DNA of 64,000 nt from the NCBI RefSeq assembly GCF_030158645.1, contig NZ_JAOASO010000089.1, positions 1 through 64,000 of the forward strand. The letters are read 5' to 3'. A program made the translations under genes and the position numbers. Shown here piece by piece: positions 36,298-51,915 of this stretch. Positions within the stretch are counted from its first letter, which is position 1, and each line of letters begins with the position of its first letter. The DNA comes from Hydrogenophaga sp. (lineage in GTDB: Bacteria; Pseudomonadota; Gammaproteobacteria; Burkholderiales; Burkholderiaceae_C). The notes beneath the pieces were generated by a model. The model did not search any database and had not been told where the DNA came from. It saw nothing but the letters and a program-made list of their open reading frames with translations.

Positions 36298-36544
36298 AGA
36301 TATCCCAGCCGTGTGCCAGGCCCGACGCGCTCAGGCACACGGCGACCCACGGCCAAGCCAGTCCGCTGACCGCGGCGCGCACGGCCAGCATCAGGCACAG
36401 GCCTGAGAGCATGTTCAAGGCGTATTCACCCGGGGCCAGCCCTTGGCCTGTGAGGCGGTGGTACAGCCACAACCCCATGCCTTCCAGCAGGGTGAAGACG
36501 ATCACCGCGTCGAGCAGCCAGCGGATCTGCCAGAGGTCCGTCAC
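36260..36544 (-). CDS. Small three-helix membrane protein coupled to bchP
   Basis: A 94-residue protein starting at GTG 36544, which overlaps the bchP stop by four bases (GTGA). Three hydrophobic segments cover about residues 9-26, 37-57 and 60-77, with a basic C-terminus (DILRRWRQRQPSFK). I do not recognise a named family. In Rhodobacter the gene after bchP is idi; this is not an isopentenyl isomerase. Coupling to bchG-bch2-bchP suggests a role in bacteriochlorophyll synthesis or delivery, which is an inference. Confidence 0.75.
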   Translation of the reverse strand: MTDLWQIRWLLDAVIVFTLLEGMGLWLYHRLTGQGLAPGEYALNMLSGLCLMLAVRAAVSGLAWPWVAVCLSASGLAHGWDILRRWRQRQPSFK

Positions 36545-37755
36545 ACCCGCGCGAAGCCCAGCAGGTGGCTCATGTCCTTGAGGAAGATGCGCACGTGCGC
36601 CATCGGCTTCTTGCGCGTGAGCTGCTTGTTCATGTAGGACTCGAAGGTGAGCTGCTGCACGTCGCGGTCTTCGCAGATCTTCACGAAGCGTTCGCGGCGT
36701 TTTTCGTTCACGTACCAGAACCACTGCATGATGCCGAGCACCGTGAACACGGTGCCGTGCAGTTTCATGAAGCGTTTGCGCGCGAGTTTGAGCGCACGCA
36801 CGTCGCCGGTAGCCAGCATCTCGTGCGCGGCCTGTGCGGCCAGCTCACCACCGAGCATGGCGTAGTAGATGCCTTCGCCCGAGGCGGGCGCCACCACCCC
36901 GGCAGCGTCGCCGGCCAGCACCACGTCGCGGCCGTTGTCCCAGCGCTTCAGCGGCTTCATGGGCAGAGGTGCGCCCTCGCGGCGCAGCGTCTCGCAGCCG
37001 GCCAGGCCGCTGGCCTCGCGCATCTTCTGCACCGAGCCGCGCAGCGAAAAGCCCTTGTCGGCGCTGCCGGTGCCGATGCTCATGGTGTCGCCGTGCGGGA
37101 ACACCCAGCCGTAGAAGTCGGGCGAGAAACGGCCCTGGTAGTACACGTCGCAGCGCGTGCCGTCATAGCCGGCGGGCTGGGTCGCCGGGGTGGGCGCGCG
37201 CACGATCTCGTGGTACGCGAACACGTACTGCGTGTCCTCCACACCGGGCACCGCTCCCTGGCGCGCCACCTGCGACTTTGCACCGTCCGCGCCCACGATC
37301 ACACGGGCGCGCACCTGTGCCGGCGTGCCCTCGCCACGCTGGTGGCGGTCGCGCGCGCTGTAATGAACCACGCTGGTGCCATCCGCATCGCGGCTGAGTT
37401 TTTCGAACACGCCGGTGCGCCGCACCGCGCCCGCCGTGGCGGCTCGCGCACGCAGCCATTCGTCGAACGACTCGCGGTTGACCATGCCCACAAAGCCGTT
37501 GTCGATCGGGATGTCCACGTGCTTGTTCGACGGCGCGATCATGCGCGCGCACTGTGCCTTGGCGACCAGCAGTTCGTCGGGGATCTCGAAGTCCTTGATC
37601 AGGCGCGGCGGGATCGCGCCGCCACAGGGCTTGATGCGGCCGGCCCGGTCGAGCAGCAGCACCGAACGGCCCTGGCGGGCCAGTTCGTGTGCCGCTGTGG
37701 CGCCGGCAGGGCCGCCACCGATCACCACCACGTCGAAGGTTTCGTCTGTGTTCAT
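36541..37755 (-). CDS. bchP: Geranylgeranyl reductase BchP
   Basis: BchP reduces the geranylgeranyl tail of bacteriochlorophyll to phytyl. The 404-residue flavoprotein has the FAD motif VVVIGGGPAGATAAHELARQ, the CGGAIPPRLI block, and the second FAD motif DVVLAGDAAGVVAPASGEG. The ATG at 37755 overlaps the preceding gene by four bases (ATGA). The order bchG-orf428-bchP is the same as in Rhodobacter capsulatus. Confidence 0.96.
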   Translation of the reverse strand: MNTDETFDVVVIGGGPAGATAAHELARQGRSVLLLDRAGRIKPCGGAIPPRLIKDFEIPDELLVAKAQCARMIAPSNKHVDIPIDNGFVGMVNRESFDEWLRARAATAGAVRRTGVFEKLSRDADGTSVVHYSARDRHQRGEGTPAQVRARVIVGADGAKSQVARQGAVPGVEDTQYVFAYHEIVRAPTPATQPAGYDGTRCDVYYQGRFSPDFYGWVFPHGDTMSIGTGSADKGFSLRGSVQKMREASGLAGCETLRREGAPLPMKPLKRWDNGRDVVLAGDAAGVVAPASGEGIYYAMLGGELAAQAAHEMLATGDVRALKLARKRFMKLHGTVFTVLGIMQWFWYVNEKRRERFVKICEDRDVQQLTFESYMNKQLTRKKPMAHVRIFLKDMSHLLGFARV

Positions 37756-39125
37756 GACAGTTGCCTGGGGTTGTTGCCGACGGCAAAGGCGTCACCGGCG
37801 TTGGAAAACGGAGAGAGGCGCCCCGGTGCTTGGGCCGCCGGTGCCGAGATGCGCCAGGCCAGTGCGGCCGAGAGCAGGAACAGCCAGCCTTCGAGCGCGA
37901 ACACGGCCGCGTAGGCCGAGCCCGGCGTGGCGATCAGCCAGCGGGCCAGATCGCTCGCACCGGTGCCGACCAGGCCGCCGAACCCGAAGGCGATGGCCTG
38001 CGCTGCGCCCCACAGGCCCATGCGCACACCTTCGCGCGACTGCCGGCCTTCGCCGGCGAGCCGCATCATCGAACCGATGGCGCCGATGGAAAACGCGCCA
38101 TTGGCCAGGCCCAGCGCGAACACCGTGGCCTTGAGGGGTGAGCCTTCGCCTTGCAGGCCGGCTAGCGTCAGGCCGAACAACGCCAGAGCCGACGCAACGC
38201 AGCCGCCGACGGTCCATCCTCGCAGCGAACCGATGCGCCCGAGCAGCGGATGCAAGGGAAACCGGGCCGCCAACGCACCGGAGAACGCCACCAGCAACAT
38301 GCCGGCCAGCACACCACCGTGCTGCACGCCCGAGAGCTGGGTGGATGCGCCCGGCGTGTAGCCGAACACCGTGCCTGCAAAGGGTTCCAGGATCAGGTCT
38401 TGCGCGCTGTAGGCCAGCATGGAGACGAACACGAAGATGGTGAAGCGCCGCGCCACCGGTTCGCCCCAGACCTGGGCCAGCGCCTCCTGGAAGCGGGGTG
38501 CATCGCCGCCGGGGCGTGCGTAGCGGGCCTGCGCGCCCTCAAGCCCGCGCAGTGCCAGCAATGTCAGGGCAAACGCAGCCAGCGACACGCCCGCCGTCAC
38601 GGCCAGCAGGCGTTCGGGCGAATAGGGCTCCAGCAGGTGGCCGGCCAGGCCTGCAGTGAGCGCGAAGCCGGCGATCATCATCATCCAGACCAGCGTGGCG
38701 GCGCCAGCGCGGCGCGCGGCCGGTACCCGCTTGGCCAGCATCACCAGCAGCGAGGTGCCACTGGCGCTCACACCCAGCCCCACCAGTGCAAAACCGAACA
38801 CCGCCAGCGCGATGCCGGCGGCGCGATCCGAAGCCATCCAGACCGTGCCCAGCGCGGCAACCACACCGCCCACGCCCAGCACCGCCATGCCACCCACGAT
38901 CCACGGCGTGCGCCGCCCGCCGACGTCCGAGCCGTGGCCCATGCGCGGGCGGGCGATCTGAAAGAGGTAGTGCAAGGCAACCAGCATGCCCGGCAGCAGC
39001 GCGGGCAGGGCGAGTTCGACCACCATTACCCGGTTGAGGGTGGAGGTGGTGAGCACCACGATGGCGCCCAGTGCCATCTGTACCAGGCCCAGTCGTGCGA
39101 TGCTGCCCCAGCCAAAGGGCGTCAT
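37752..39125 (-). CDS. PucC/LhaA-family assembly transporter (ORF428/Bch2 type)
   Basis: A 457-residue, twelve-helix major-facilitator protein of the bacteriochlorophyll delivery (BCD) family. TSTLNRVMVVELALPALLPG and SAQDLILEPFAGTVFGYTPG are family hallmarks and are shared with LhaA encoded at 51,912. Its place between bchG and bchP matches ORF428 of Rhodobacter capsulatus. It is thought to help load bacteriochlorophyll into light-harvesting complexes. ATG at 39125 overlaps the bchG stop. Confidence 0.9.
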   Translation of the reverse strand: MTPFGWGSIARLGLVQMALGAIVVLTTSTLNRVMVVELALPALLPGMLVALHYLFQIARPRMGHGSDVGGRRTPWIVGGMAVLGVGGVVAALGTVWMASDRAAGIALAVFGFALVGLGVSASGTSLLVMLAKRVPAARRAGAATLVWMMMIAGFALTAGLAGHLLEPYSPERLLAVTAGVSLAAFALTLLALRGLEGAQARYARPGGDAPRFQEALAQVWGEPVARRFTIFVFVSMLAYSAQDLILEPFAGTVFGYTPGASTQLSGVQHGGVLAGMLLVAFSGALAARFPLHPLLGRIGSLRGWTVGGCVASALALFGLTLAGLQGEGSPLKATVFALGLANGAFSIGAIGSMMRLAGEGRQSREGVRMGLWGAAQAIAFGFGGLVGTGASDLARWLIATPGSAYAAVFALEGWLFLLSAALAWRISAPAAQAPGRLSPFSNAGDAFAVGNNPRQLS

Positions 39126-40009
39126 GGAGCAGCCCCCGTCATGGCGCGCAAGGCAAACGCACTGACCATCATTCCCGACACAAACAACGGCACACCGAAG
39201 CCGCTGTACCAGAGCGCGCGGGGCGTGGGATCGGCGATGAAACGGCGCATCATGAAGCCTTGCGCCAACAGCAGGCCCGCCACACCGGCCGCGTGCCACG
39301 GCTGGCCCCAGGCCAGCAGCAGCGCAATCACCACCACCTGCGGCACCGCCATGAACCAGCAGGCCACGCGCGCGGCACGGTCCACGCCGAGCTGCACCGG
39401 CAGCGATCGCACGCCCATCTGCCGGTCGCCGGCCACCGCCTTGAAATCGTTGAGGGTCATGATGCCGTGGGTGCCGGCGCTGTAGAGCGCGGCGAGCACC
39501 AGCGATTCACCGCCGGGCATGGCGCCACCGGCCATCACGGCCGCACCGGTGATCCAGGCAATGCCTTCGTAGCTGATGCCGCAGGCCGCGTTGCCCCACC
39601 AGCCGTTTTCTTTCAGGCGCACCGGCGGAGCGCTGTAGGCCCACGCCAGCAGCAGGCCCAGCGCAGCAGCGCCAAAGCCCCAGGGGCCCAGCGCAGTGGC
39701 CACCGCCAGCGACACCGCGGTCCAGAGAATGGCGAGGTACAGGCCCCATTGCCCGGGAATGCGCCCGGAAGGAATCGGCCGCTGCGGTTCGTTGATGGCA
39801 TCCACGTGGCGGTCGTACCAGTCGTTCACCGCCTGGCTGGTCGCACACACCAGCGGGCCGGCCAGCGCCACGCCCACCACCGCCAGCAGCCAGCGCCCGT
39901 CCATGGACACACCCGACGCCACCACCCCGCAGGCAAACGCCCACATGGGTGGAAACCAGGTGATGGGTTTGAAAAGCTCGGTGACAGCCGACAGGGCAGG
40001 GAGTTGCAT
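39122..40009 (-). CDS. bchG: Bacteriochlorophyll synthase BchG
   Basis: BchG esterifies bacteriochlorophyllide a with a geranylgeranyl group. The 295-residue UbiA-type prenyltransferase has about eight helices and the two Asp-rich loops NDWYDRHVDAINEP and LNDFKAVAGDRQMGVRSL. The ATG at 40009 gives the conserved N-terminus ELFKPITWFPPMWAF. No good Shine-Dalgarno is present, and the predicted promoter would start transcription at or next to the ATG. It begins the minus-strand four-gene operon. Confidence 0.96.
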   Translation of the reverse strand: MQLPALSAVTELFKPITWFPPMWAFACGVVASGVSMDGRWLLAVVGVALAGPLVCATSQAVNDWYDRHVDAINEPQRPIPSGRIPGQWGLYLAILWTAVSLAVATALGPWGFGAAALGLLLAWAYSAPPVRLKENGWWGNAACGISYEGIAWITGAAVMAGGAMPGGESLVLAALYSAGTHGIMTLNDFKAVAGDRQMGVRSLPVQLGVDRAARVACWFMAVPQVVVIALLLAWGQPWHAAGVAGLLLAQGFMMRRFIADPTPRALWYSGFGVPLFVSGMMVSAFALRAMTGAAP

Positions 40010-40016
40010 GGAAAAG

Positions 40017-40059
40017 GTTGTACCTCTCCCATCGAAAAGTGTCAAAGAAAAATGACACT
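40017..40059 (-). promoter_or_regulatory. PpsR-regulated bchG promoter
   Basis: A perfect PpsR box, TGT-N12-ACA (40040-40057), lies within a larger dyad AGTGTCA-N8-TGACACT (40038-40059). On the minus strand its half-site contains TTGACA (40045-40040), which with TACAAC (40022-40017) at a 17-base spacing forms a strong sigma-70 promoter. PpsR bound here would cover the -35. The start point would fall about at 40010. Confidence 0.85.
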
Positions 40060-40120
40060 ATGAGATGTAAACCAAGGGAAATCCCGGGGAAGAGAAAGCG
40101 GTGGCGCAGCCGCACCACCG

Positions 40121-40153
40121 AAAAAAAACCAGCCGGAGAAAGAGGCTGGTTTT
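40121..40153 (-). terminator. Rho-independent terminator of ppsR
   Basis: A 10-bp stem (AAAACCAGCC 40125-40134, GGCTGGTTTT 40144-40153, nine-base loop). On the minus strand it is followed by a run of eight Ts (complement of 40121-40128), so it ends the ppaA-ppsR transcript and isolates bchG. Confidence 0.9.
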
Positions 40154-40255
40154 GTCCAGGGGCACCGCGGATCCGGCTCCGCCGGTCCCAGGTGCCGCCC
40201 CCCTCCCGCCGAAGGCGAGAGAGGGGGGAGCCGCCAAGCGGCGCGGGGGGTGATT
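40154..40255. repeat. GC-rich palindromic spacer in the former bchE-bchJ position
   Basis: Nested inverted repeats: GGCACC with GGTGCC around 40160-40195, a C-run and G-run pairing around CGCC-GAA-GGCG (about 40198-40230), and GCCGCC-AAGC-GGCG. No coding potential. It resembles the palindromes at 10,105 and 34,681. Confidence 0.5.
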
Positions 40256-40258
40256 CGT

Positions 40259-41728
40259 TCAATGCGTGTCTTCGCTCAAACCTTCCAGGATGCCAAAGCG
40301 GCGCAGCTTGATGTAGAGGCTCTGGCGCGAGAGGCCGAGCATTTCGGCCGCCGAGGCCCGGTTGTCGCCGGTGAGCTCCAGCGCCGCCTCGATGCAGAGC
40401 TGTTCGATCAGGTCGGTGGTTTCCCGCACGATGTCCTTGAGCGGCAAACGACCCACCAACTCGGTCATCTGGCTGGCCGAACGCGGCAGTTCCTTGCTGG
40501 CGCGGGTCTCGATGCCCAGGCGGCGGCCGACGTCGCGGATGGTGAAACCCAGGCAGCGTTGTGAGCCGGCATTCACCGCCACGGCCGAAATCTCCACCTC
40601 GGAGGTGGAGCCGTACTCGCCACGCATCTGCGTGGCAAACAGGCGCACGCTGCCGTGCTGGCGCAAGTTGGTGAGCAGCACACGGAAATCGACACCGGTG
40701 CGCCCCAGCCATTTCTCAAGCACTTCACCGCGCGCCTGGTCTTCGCTGGCCAGCTGGCCGAGATCGAGGAACGCGCGGTTGGCACTCAGGATGCGACCGT
40801 CGAGATCGGTGACCGCCAGCGCGTCGGGCGCGCTTTCCATCACCTGCAGCAGCTGTCGTTTGCTGGCCGAGAGGCTGGGTGCCACCGAATCCATCGGGCG
40901 GGTGAAGCGCAGCAGGAAGTGCAGGGTGTTTTCCTGGCGGAACTGGGAGGCGGCGACCACCATGTCCTGCGTGGAATCGACCAGGCGGATGGTGCAGGGG
41001 TCGGCACGGCCGCTGGCGCGCAGGCGGTCCAGCATGTCGCGCACCGCGGCCTGGCTGGGCACGTCAAGGCTGTTGAGCAGGGTCCAGCCGGGCAGGCGGG
41101 AAGGCTCGCCAAACAACTCGTGAGCGGCCGGATTGGCTTCTTCCAGCTTGTCGATGGAGCCTTCGAGGATGAGCACCGGCTCGGAGGCCATCTGGAACAG
41201 CAGTCGGTAGCGCGTTTCCACCTGACGCAGGCGCCAGTAATCGCGTTCCATCGATTGCTGGGCCGTCACCAGGCGCTGCTGAAGCGCGACCTGGCCGCGC
41301 AGGTCGCGACCGAAGGCCACGCGGTGCGAGACCTGATCCGCCTTGCCTTGGGTCTTGTGATGAACCTGCACCACCGAGTAAGACAGCGGGAGGTCCGCCC
41401 GGTCGGCCATGGGATGGTTGACGTGGCGCCAGCGGATGTTGTCCAGGCCCGTTTCGGTGGGCTGGCCGAGCAGGTCTTCAATCTTGGGTTTGCTCTCGAC
41501 CGTCACGGTCTGGATCCAGGGCTTGCCGATCCAGTCCTGACAGCCCAGACCCATCATGTCCTTGCCGATGAGGGCCATGTCCTGAATCACGCCGTCGGTG
41601 TCGAGGATGAGCACCACGTCGGCGGAGGCCATGACGAGCTCTGCGGCAGCATCTGCATCCAGGCCGTCAAGAAACTGGCCAGCCTTGTCAAACGGCTTGT
41701 GGACATAGGCTTGTGACGCCTGCTGCAT
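40259..41728 (-). CDS. ppsR: Photosynthesis repressor PpsR/CrtJ
   Basis: A 489-residue regulator with PAS domains (about residues 25-135, 150-270 and 285-400, the middle one beginning RYRLLFQMASEPVLILEGS and the last LLQVMESAPDALAVTDLDG) and a Fis-type helix-turn-helix at the C-terminus (SAAEMLGLSRQSLYIKLRRF). PpsR represses bch, crt and puc genes under oxygen or high light by binding TGT-N12-ACA. Such boxes are found before bchG and bchF. Start MQQASQAY at 41728; the upstream extension lies in ppaA. It follows ppaA and ends at the terminator 40121-40153. Confidence 0.95.
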   Translation of the reverse strand: MQQASQAYVHKPFDKAGQFLDGLDADAAAELVMASADVVLILDTDGVIQDMALIGKDMMGLGCQDWIGKPWIQTVTVESKPKIEDLLGQPTETGLDNIRWRHVNHPMADRADLPLSYSVVQVHHKTQGKADQVSHRVAFGRDLRGQVALQQRLVTAQQSMERDYWRLRQVETRYRLLFQMASEPVLILEGSIDKLEEANPAAHELFGEPSRLPGWTLLNSLDVPSQAAVRDMLDRLRASGRADPCTIRLVDSTQDMVVAASQFRQENTLHFLLRFTRPMDSVAPSLSASKRQLLQVMESAPDALAVTDLDGRILSANRAFLDLGQLASEDQARGEVLEKWLGRTGVDFRVLLTNLRQHGSVRLFATQMRGEYGSTSEVEISAVAVNAGSQRCLGFTIRDVGRRLGIETRASKELPRSASQMTELVGRLPLKDIVRETTDLIEQLCIEAALELTGDNRASAAEMLGLSRQSLYIKLRRFGILEGLSEDTH

Positions 41729-41777
41729 GTTGGGCTTTCGTGGTTCTAGCAAAATCACTATGTCGGGGAGGAGTGCC

Positions 41778-42725
41778 TCAAACCTGAATCCGGGTTCTGC
41801 TGTCGGCGAGCAATTTTTCCGCCAGCGCTGGCGCGGAGGGGCCATCGGTGATGATGGCGTCGGCTTTGAGCTTGTCGCCAAACTCCGGGTGAATACCAAA
41901 GATTGCACCCCCGGCGATTATAGAGACGCCGGCATTGACGCTTTTGCGCCGGACCTGCCCGATGGCTTCTGCCAGCCGCTCGACGCCGGTCTCGCAGCCC
42001 AGCGAAAAGCCGACCACATCAAACCAGTCCTTTTGCACCATGCCGGGCGCGCCGTCGGCCGCCGCGAAACTGGTGACCACTTCCCAGCCTGCGCGGTGAA
42101 AGAACTCGCCCACGAGGGACAAGCCGAACGTGTGTTGCTCGCCCGGGCAGGGCATCAGGAGCACCCGGCGGGCTTCGCCGCGGCTCTGTGACAGGCGGCT
42201 GTCCGAAAACGCGGCGCTGTGCTCTCGCAACAGCTGTTGCAGGCGGCCCAGGCCCACCGTGACGTCGGTGAAGCTGCACAGATCCCGTTCCCACAGCTCG
42301 CCGAGGTGGCGAGCCACCGGGGCCAGCAACTCCAGGAACACCGACTCGATGGGCACGCCGCGCTCGCGCAGCACCGCCACGAAATTGCGCAGCACGGTGT
42401 CGTCGCCATGCAGGATCAGGTCGGCAAACGGCAGCACGTCTTCGGCAGACACATGTTCGCCGGTCGATTGTGGTTGCGCCAATCCATCGCGCGACACCCG
42501 GTGCGCCAGCATCAGCCTCGGGATGATCTCGTATTCCACCGCCTTGGCCAGCAACACGGACCGCAGCCCATCGTCATTCGAGGCCTCGACAGAGTCCATC
42601 CGGAGCAGCTCGTCGATACCGGGGACGCCGGTCGGACTGCAGGGCGCTTCGGGCCAGCCCTCCAGGGGCGGTGCGCCAAAGAGGTCGGTTTCCTTGGCGG
42701 ACGAGTAGCGGGAATAAGAGCCCAT
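41778..42725 (-). CDS. ppaA: Cobalamin-binding antirepressor PpaA/AerR
   Basis: A 315-residue regulator with a helical cap (WERDLCSFTDVTVGLGRLQQ) and a B12-binding Rossmann-like domain (VLLMPCPGEQHTFGLSLVG, VVGFSLGCETGVERL, IIAGGAIFG). In Rhodobacter, AerR/PpaA binds cobalamin in a light-dependent way and modulates PpsR/CrtJ. The ATG at 42725 has AGGAG upstream; an in-frame upstream extension to 42914 has no family similarity. It lies 49 bases before ppsR in the same transcript, divergent from bchF. Confidence 0.93.
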   Translation of the reverse strand: MGSYSRYSSAKETDLFGAPPLEGWPEAPCSPTGVPGIDELLRMDSVEASNDDGLRSVLLAKAVEYEIIPRLMLAHRVSRDGLAQPQSTGEHVSAEDVLPFADLILHGDDTVLRNFVAVLRERGVPIESVFLELLAPVARHLGELWERDLCSFTDVTVGLGRLQQLLREHSAAFSDSRLSQSRGEARRVLLMPCPGEQHTFGLSLVGEFFHRAGWEVVTSFAAADGAPGMVQKDWFDVVGFSLGCETGVERLAEAIGQVRRKSVNAGVSIIAGGAIFGIHPEFGDKLKADAIITDGPSAPALAEKLLADSRTRIQV

Positions 42726-42951
42726 GTGCCTGTCTCCTGGCGCAAATGCGCGGTGCCGATACGCAGGGGCCACGGTGCTTGCCGAAGCTTGTCTTACGAG
42801 ATCAGAAATTGCTCGGTGCTGTTCGGTCGGGGCCGACCCATCGGCCACTTGGCCGGGATCGGGCCCGCAGAACGCGTTGTACTGCCGCCCCTCTGGCGCG
42901 TCAAAAGATTTCAAAAGACCTTCGGAAAACTTTACCGGGGTCCCACAAAGG

Positions 42952-43008
42952 TGTCAATAAAAAAATACGTCAAGTTAAGTTGACACAATTCGCTGGAGCA
43001 TCTAAATT
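42952..43008 (+). promoter_or_regulatory. bchF superoperon promoter with two overlapping PpsR-like boxes
   Basis: Two near-consensus boxes share bases: TGT-N12-ACG (52-69 of 42,9xx: 42952-42969) and CGT-N12-ACA (42968-42985), each with one mismatch to TGT-N12-ACA. TTGACA (42980-42985) and TAAATT (43003-43008) at 17-base spacing form a sigma-70 promoter, so the second box overlaps the -35. The start point would be near 43015. Confidence 0.75.
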
Positions 43009-43025
43009 GGACCCCAGCGAGACCC

Positions 43026-44889
<1,864 letters not shown>

Positions 44890-44912
44890 TCCATCACTGG
44901 CACCCACACACC

Positions 44913-46476
44913 ATGCAACTCACGCTCTGGACCTACGAAGGACCGCCCCACGTGGGAGCCATGCGGATTGCCACCGCGATGAAGGACGTGCACTACGTGC
45001 TGCACGCGCCTCAGGGCGACACCTACGCCGATCTGCTGTTCACCATGATCGAGCGCAACGCCAAGCGCCCGCCGGTGACCTACACCACCTTCCAGGCGCG
45101 CGATCTGGGTGGCGACACCGCCGAGCTGTTCAAGAACGCGGCGCGCGAAGCCTACGCGCGCTTTCAGCCGAAGGCCATGATGGTCGGTTCCTCGTGCACC
45201 GCCGAGCTGATCCAGGACGACCCGGGTGGCCTGTGCAAGGCGCTCGATCTGCCGGTGCCGGTGGTGGCGCTGGAACTGCCCTCGTACCAGCGCAAGGAAA
45301 ACTGGGGCGCCTCGGAAACCTTCTACCAGATGGTGCGCAACCTGGCCGACACCAGCATCAAGCGCGCCCCGCGCGAAGCCGGCCAGCGCGCCCGCTGCAA
45401 CATCCTCGGCCCCGCCGCGCTGGGCTTTCGCCACCGCGACGACCTGCGTGAAATTTCCGGCCTGCTGCGCGAGATGGGTGTGGACATCAACGTGACCGCG
45501 CCGCTGGGTGCCTCACCCGCCGACATGGCCCGCCTGGGCGACGCCGACTTCAACGTCGTGCTCTACCCCGAGATCGCCAACGTGGCCGCGGGCTGGCTCA
45601 AGCGCACGTTTGGCCAGCCGTCCACCCGCACCGTGCCGATCGGCTCGGGCGCCACGCGCGACTTCATCGCCGAGGTGGCCGAGCTGGCCGGCGTGGACCC
45701 CACTGGGGTGCTGGCCAACGCCGAAGCCCGCGCACCGTGGTACGCCAAATCGGTCGACTCCACCTACCTCACGAGCAAACGCGTCTTTGTGTTCGGCGAC
45801 GCAACCCACGTGGTGGCCGCCGCGCGCATTGCTGCGCAGGAGATGGGTTTCACCGTGGTTGGCCTCGGCACCTACAGCCGCGAGTTCGCCCGCGAGGTGC
45901 GCGAAGCCGCTGCGCTCTACGGCGTGGAAGCGCTCATCAGCGACGACTACCTGGAAGTAGAAGCCCGCATCGCCGAGCTGCAGCCCGAGCTGGTGCTGGG
46001 CTCGCAGATGGAGCGCCACATCGCCAAACGCCTGGGCGTGCCCTGCGCGGTGATCTCGGCCCCCGTGCATGTGCAGGATTTCCCGGCGCGCTACTCGCCG
46101 CAGATGGGTTTTGAAGGCGCCAACGTGCTGTTTGACACCTGGGTGCACCCACTCATGATGGGTCTGGAAGAACACCTGATCGGCATGTTCCGTGGCGACG
46201 CCGAGTTCCACGAAGACGCCGCACCGTCGCACCTCGGTGGTGCCGTGACGCCCAAGACCGTGATGGCTGCGCAACCCGTGCAACCCGAGACCGTGGTGGT
46301 TCCTGTCGAGCAGGCCGCCGCCAACGAGACCCTCACGCCACAGGAGGCCACCTGGGGCCTCGATGCCGAAAAAGAACTGCGAAAGATTCCCTTCTTCGTT
46401 CGCGGAAAAGCCAAGCGCAACACCGAGCGTTTCGCCATTGACCGAGGGGTGTCCCTGATCACCGTGGAGACGCTGT

Positions 46477-46505
<29 letters not shown>
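44913..46505 (+). CDS. bchB: Light-independent protochlorophyllide reductase subunit B
   Basis: Partner of BchN. The 530-residue protein begins [19 protein letters not shown] and has Asp36 ([10 protein letters not shown]), the unusual fourth ligand of the NB cluster known from Rhodobacter. The N-terminal nitrogenase-like domain is followed by a small C-terminal domain (about 475-530) with [19 protein letters not shown]. The 3' end overlaps bchH by 29 bases. Confidence 0.97.
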
Positions 46506-51188
<4,683 letters not shown>

Positions 51189-51201
51189 GCGGAGACAGGC
51201 C

Positions 51202-51915
51202 ATGAAAACCTCCAACGCCAACTACATCGAGCGCCGCTCGGAGATCGAAAACTATTTCGATCGCACCGCGGCCAAGGCCTGGGAACGCCTGACCTCCAAC
51301 GCACCGGTGGGCCGCATCCGCGCCTCGGTGCGGGCCGGGCGCGACGAGATGCGCAACACGCTGCTGAGCTGGTTGCCCCAGGACATGCGCGGCCTGCGCC
51401 TGCTGGATGCCGGTTGCGGCACCGGCGCCCTGGCCCTGGAGGCGATGCAACGCGGCGCGGAGGTGGTGGCCATCGACCTCTCGCCCACGCTGGTGCAGCT
51501 GGGCCGCGAGCGCAACGCCACGCTCACCCCCAACGGGCGCGGTGGCAGCATCACCTACCTCTCGGGCGACATGCTCGACGACGCGCTGGGTGAGTTCGAC
51601 CACGTGGTGGCGATGGACTCGGTGATCCACTACGACACACCCGACATCGCCAACGCCATCCAGCGCCTGGCGGCCCGCACGCGCGGCAGCGTGCTCTTCA
51701 CCATCGCGCCCAGCAGCCCGCTGCTGAGCGTGGCCCACGCCATGGGTCGCTTCTTCCCCAGCAGCGACCGCTCGCCAGCGCTCACGCCGGTGTCGCAAGC
51801 CCGGCTGCGCGCCTTGCTGTTGCAGGGTCTGGGTGGCAGCGGCTGGACCGAGGGCCGAACCCAACGCGTGTCCGGCGGCTTCTACACCTCACAAGCCTGG
51901 GAGTGGACGCGGTGA
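51202..51915 (+). CDS. bchM: Mg-protoporphyrin IX O-methyltransferase
   Basis: BchM methylates the C13 propionate of Mg-protoporphyrin using SAM, giving the substrate of AcsF. The 237-residue protein has the SAM motif LLDAGCGTGALALEA and the family N-terminus RSEIENYFDRTAAKAWERL. ATG at 51202. It overlaps lhaA by four bases. Confidence 0.96.
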   Translation: MKTSNANYIERRSEIENYFDRTAAKAWERLTSNAPVGRIRASVRAGRDEMRNTLLSWLPQDMRGLRLLDAGCGTGALALEAMQRGAEVVAIDLSPTLVQLGRERNATLTPNGRGGSITYLSGDMLDDALGEFDHVVAMDSVIHYDTPDIANAIQRLAARTRGSVLFTIAPSSPLLSVAHAMGRFFPSSDRSPALTPVSQARLRALLLQGLGGSGWTEGRTQRVSGGFYTSQAWEWTR

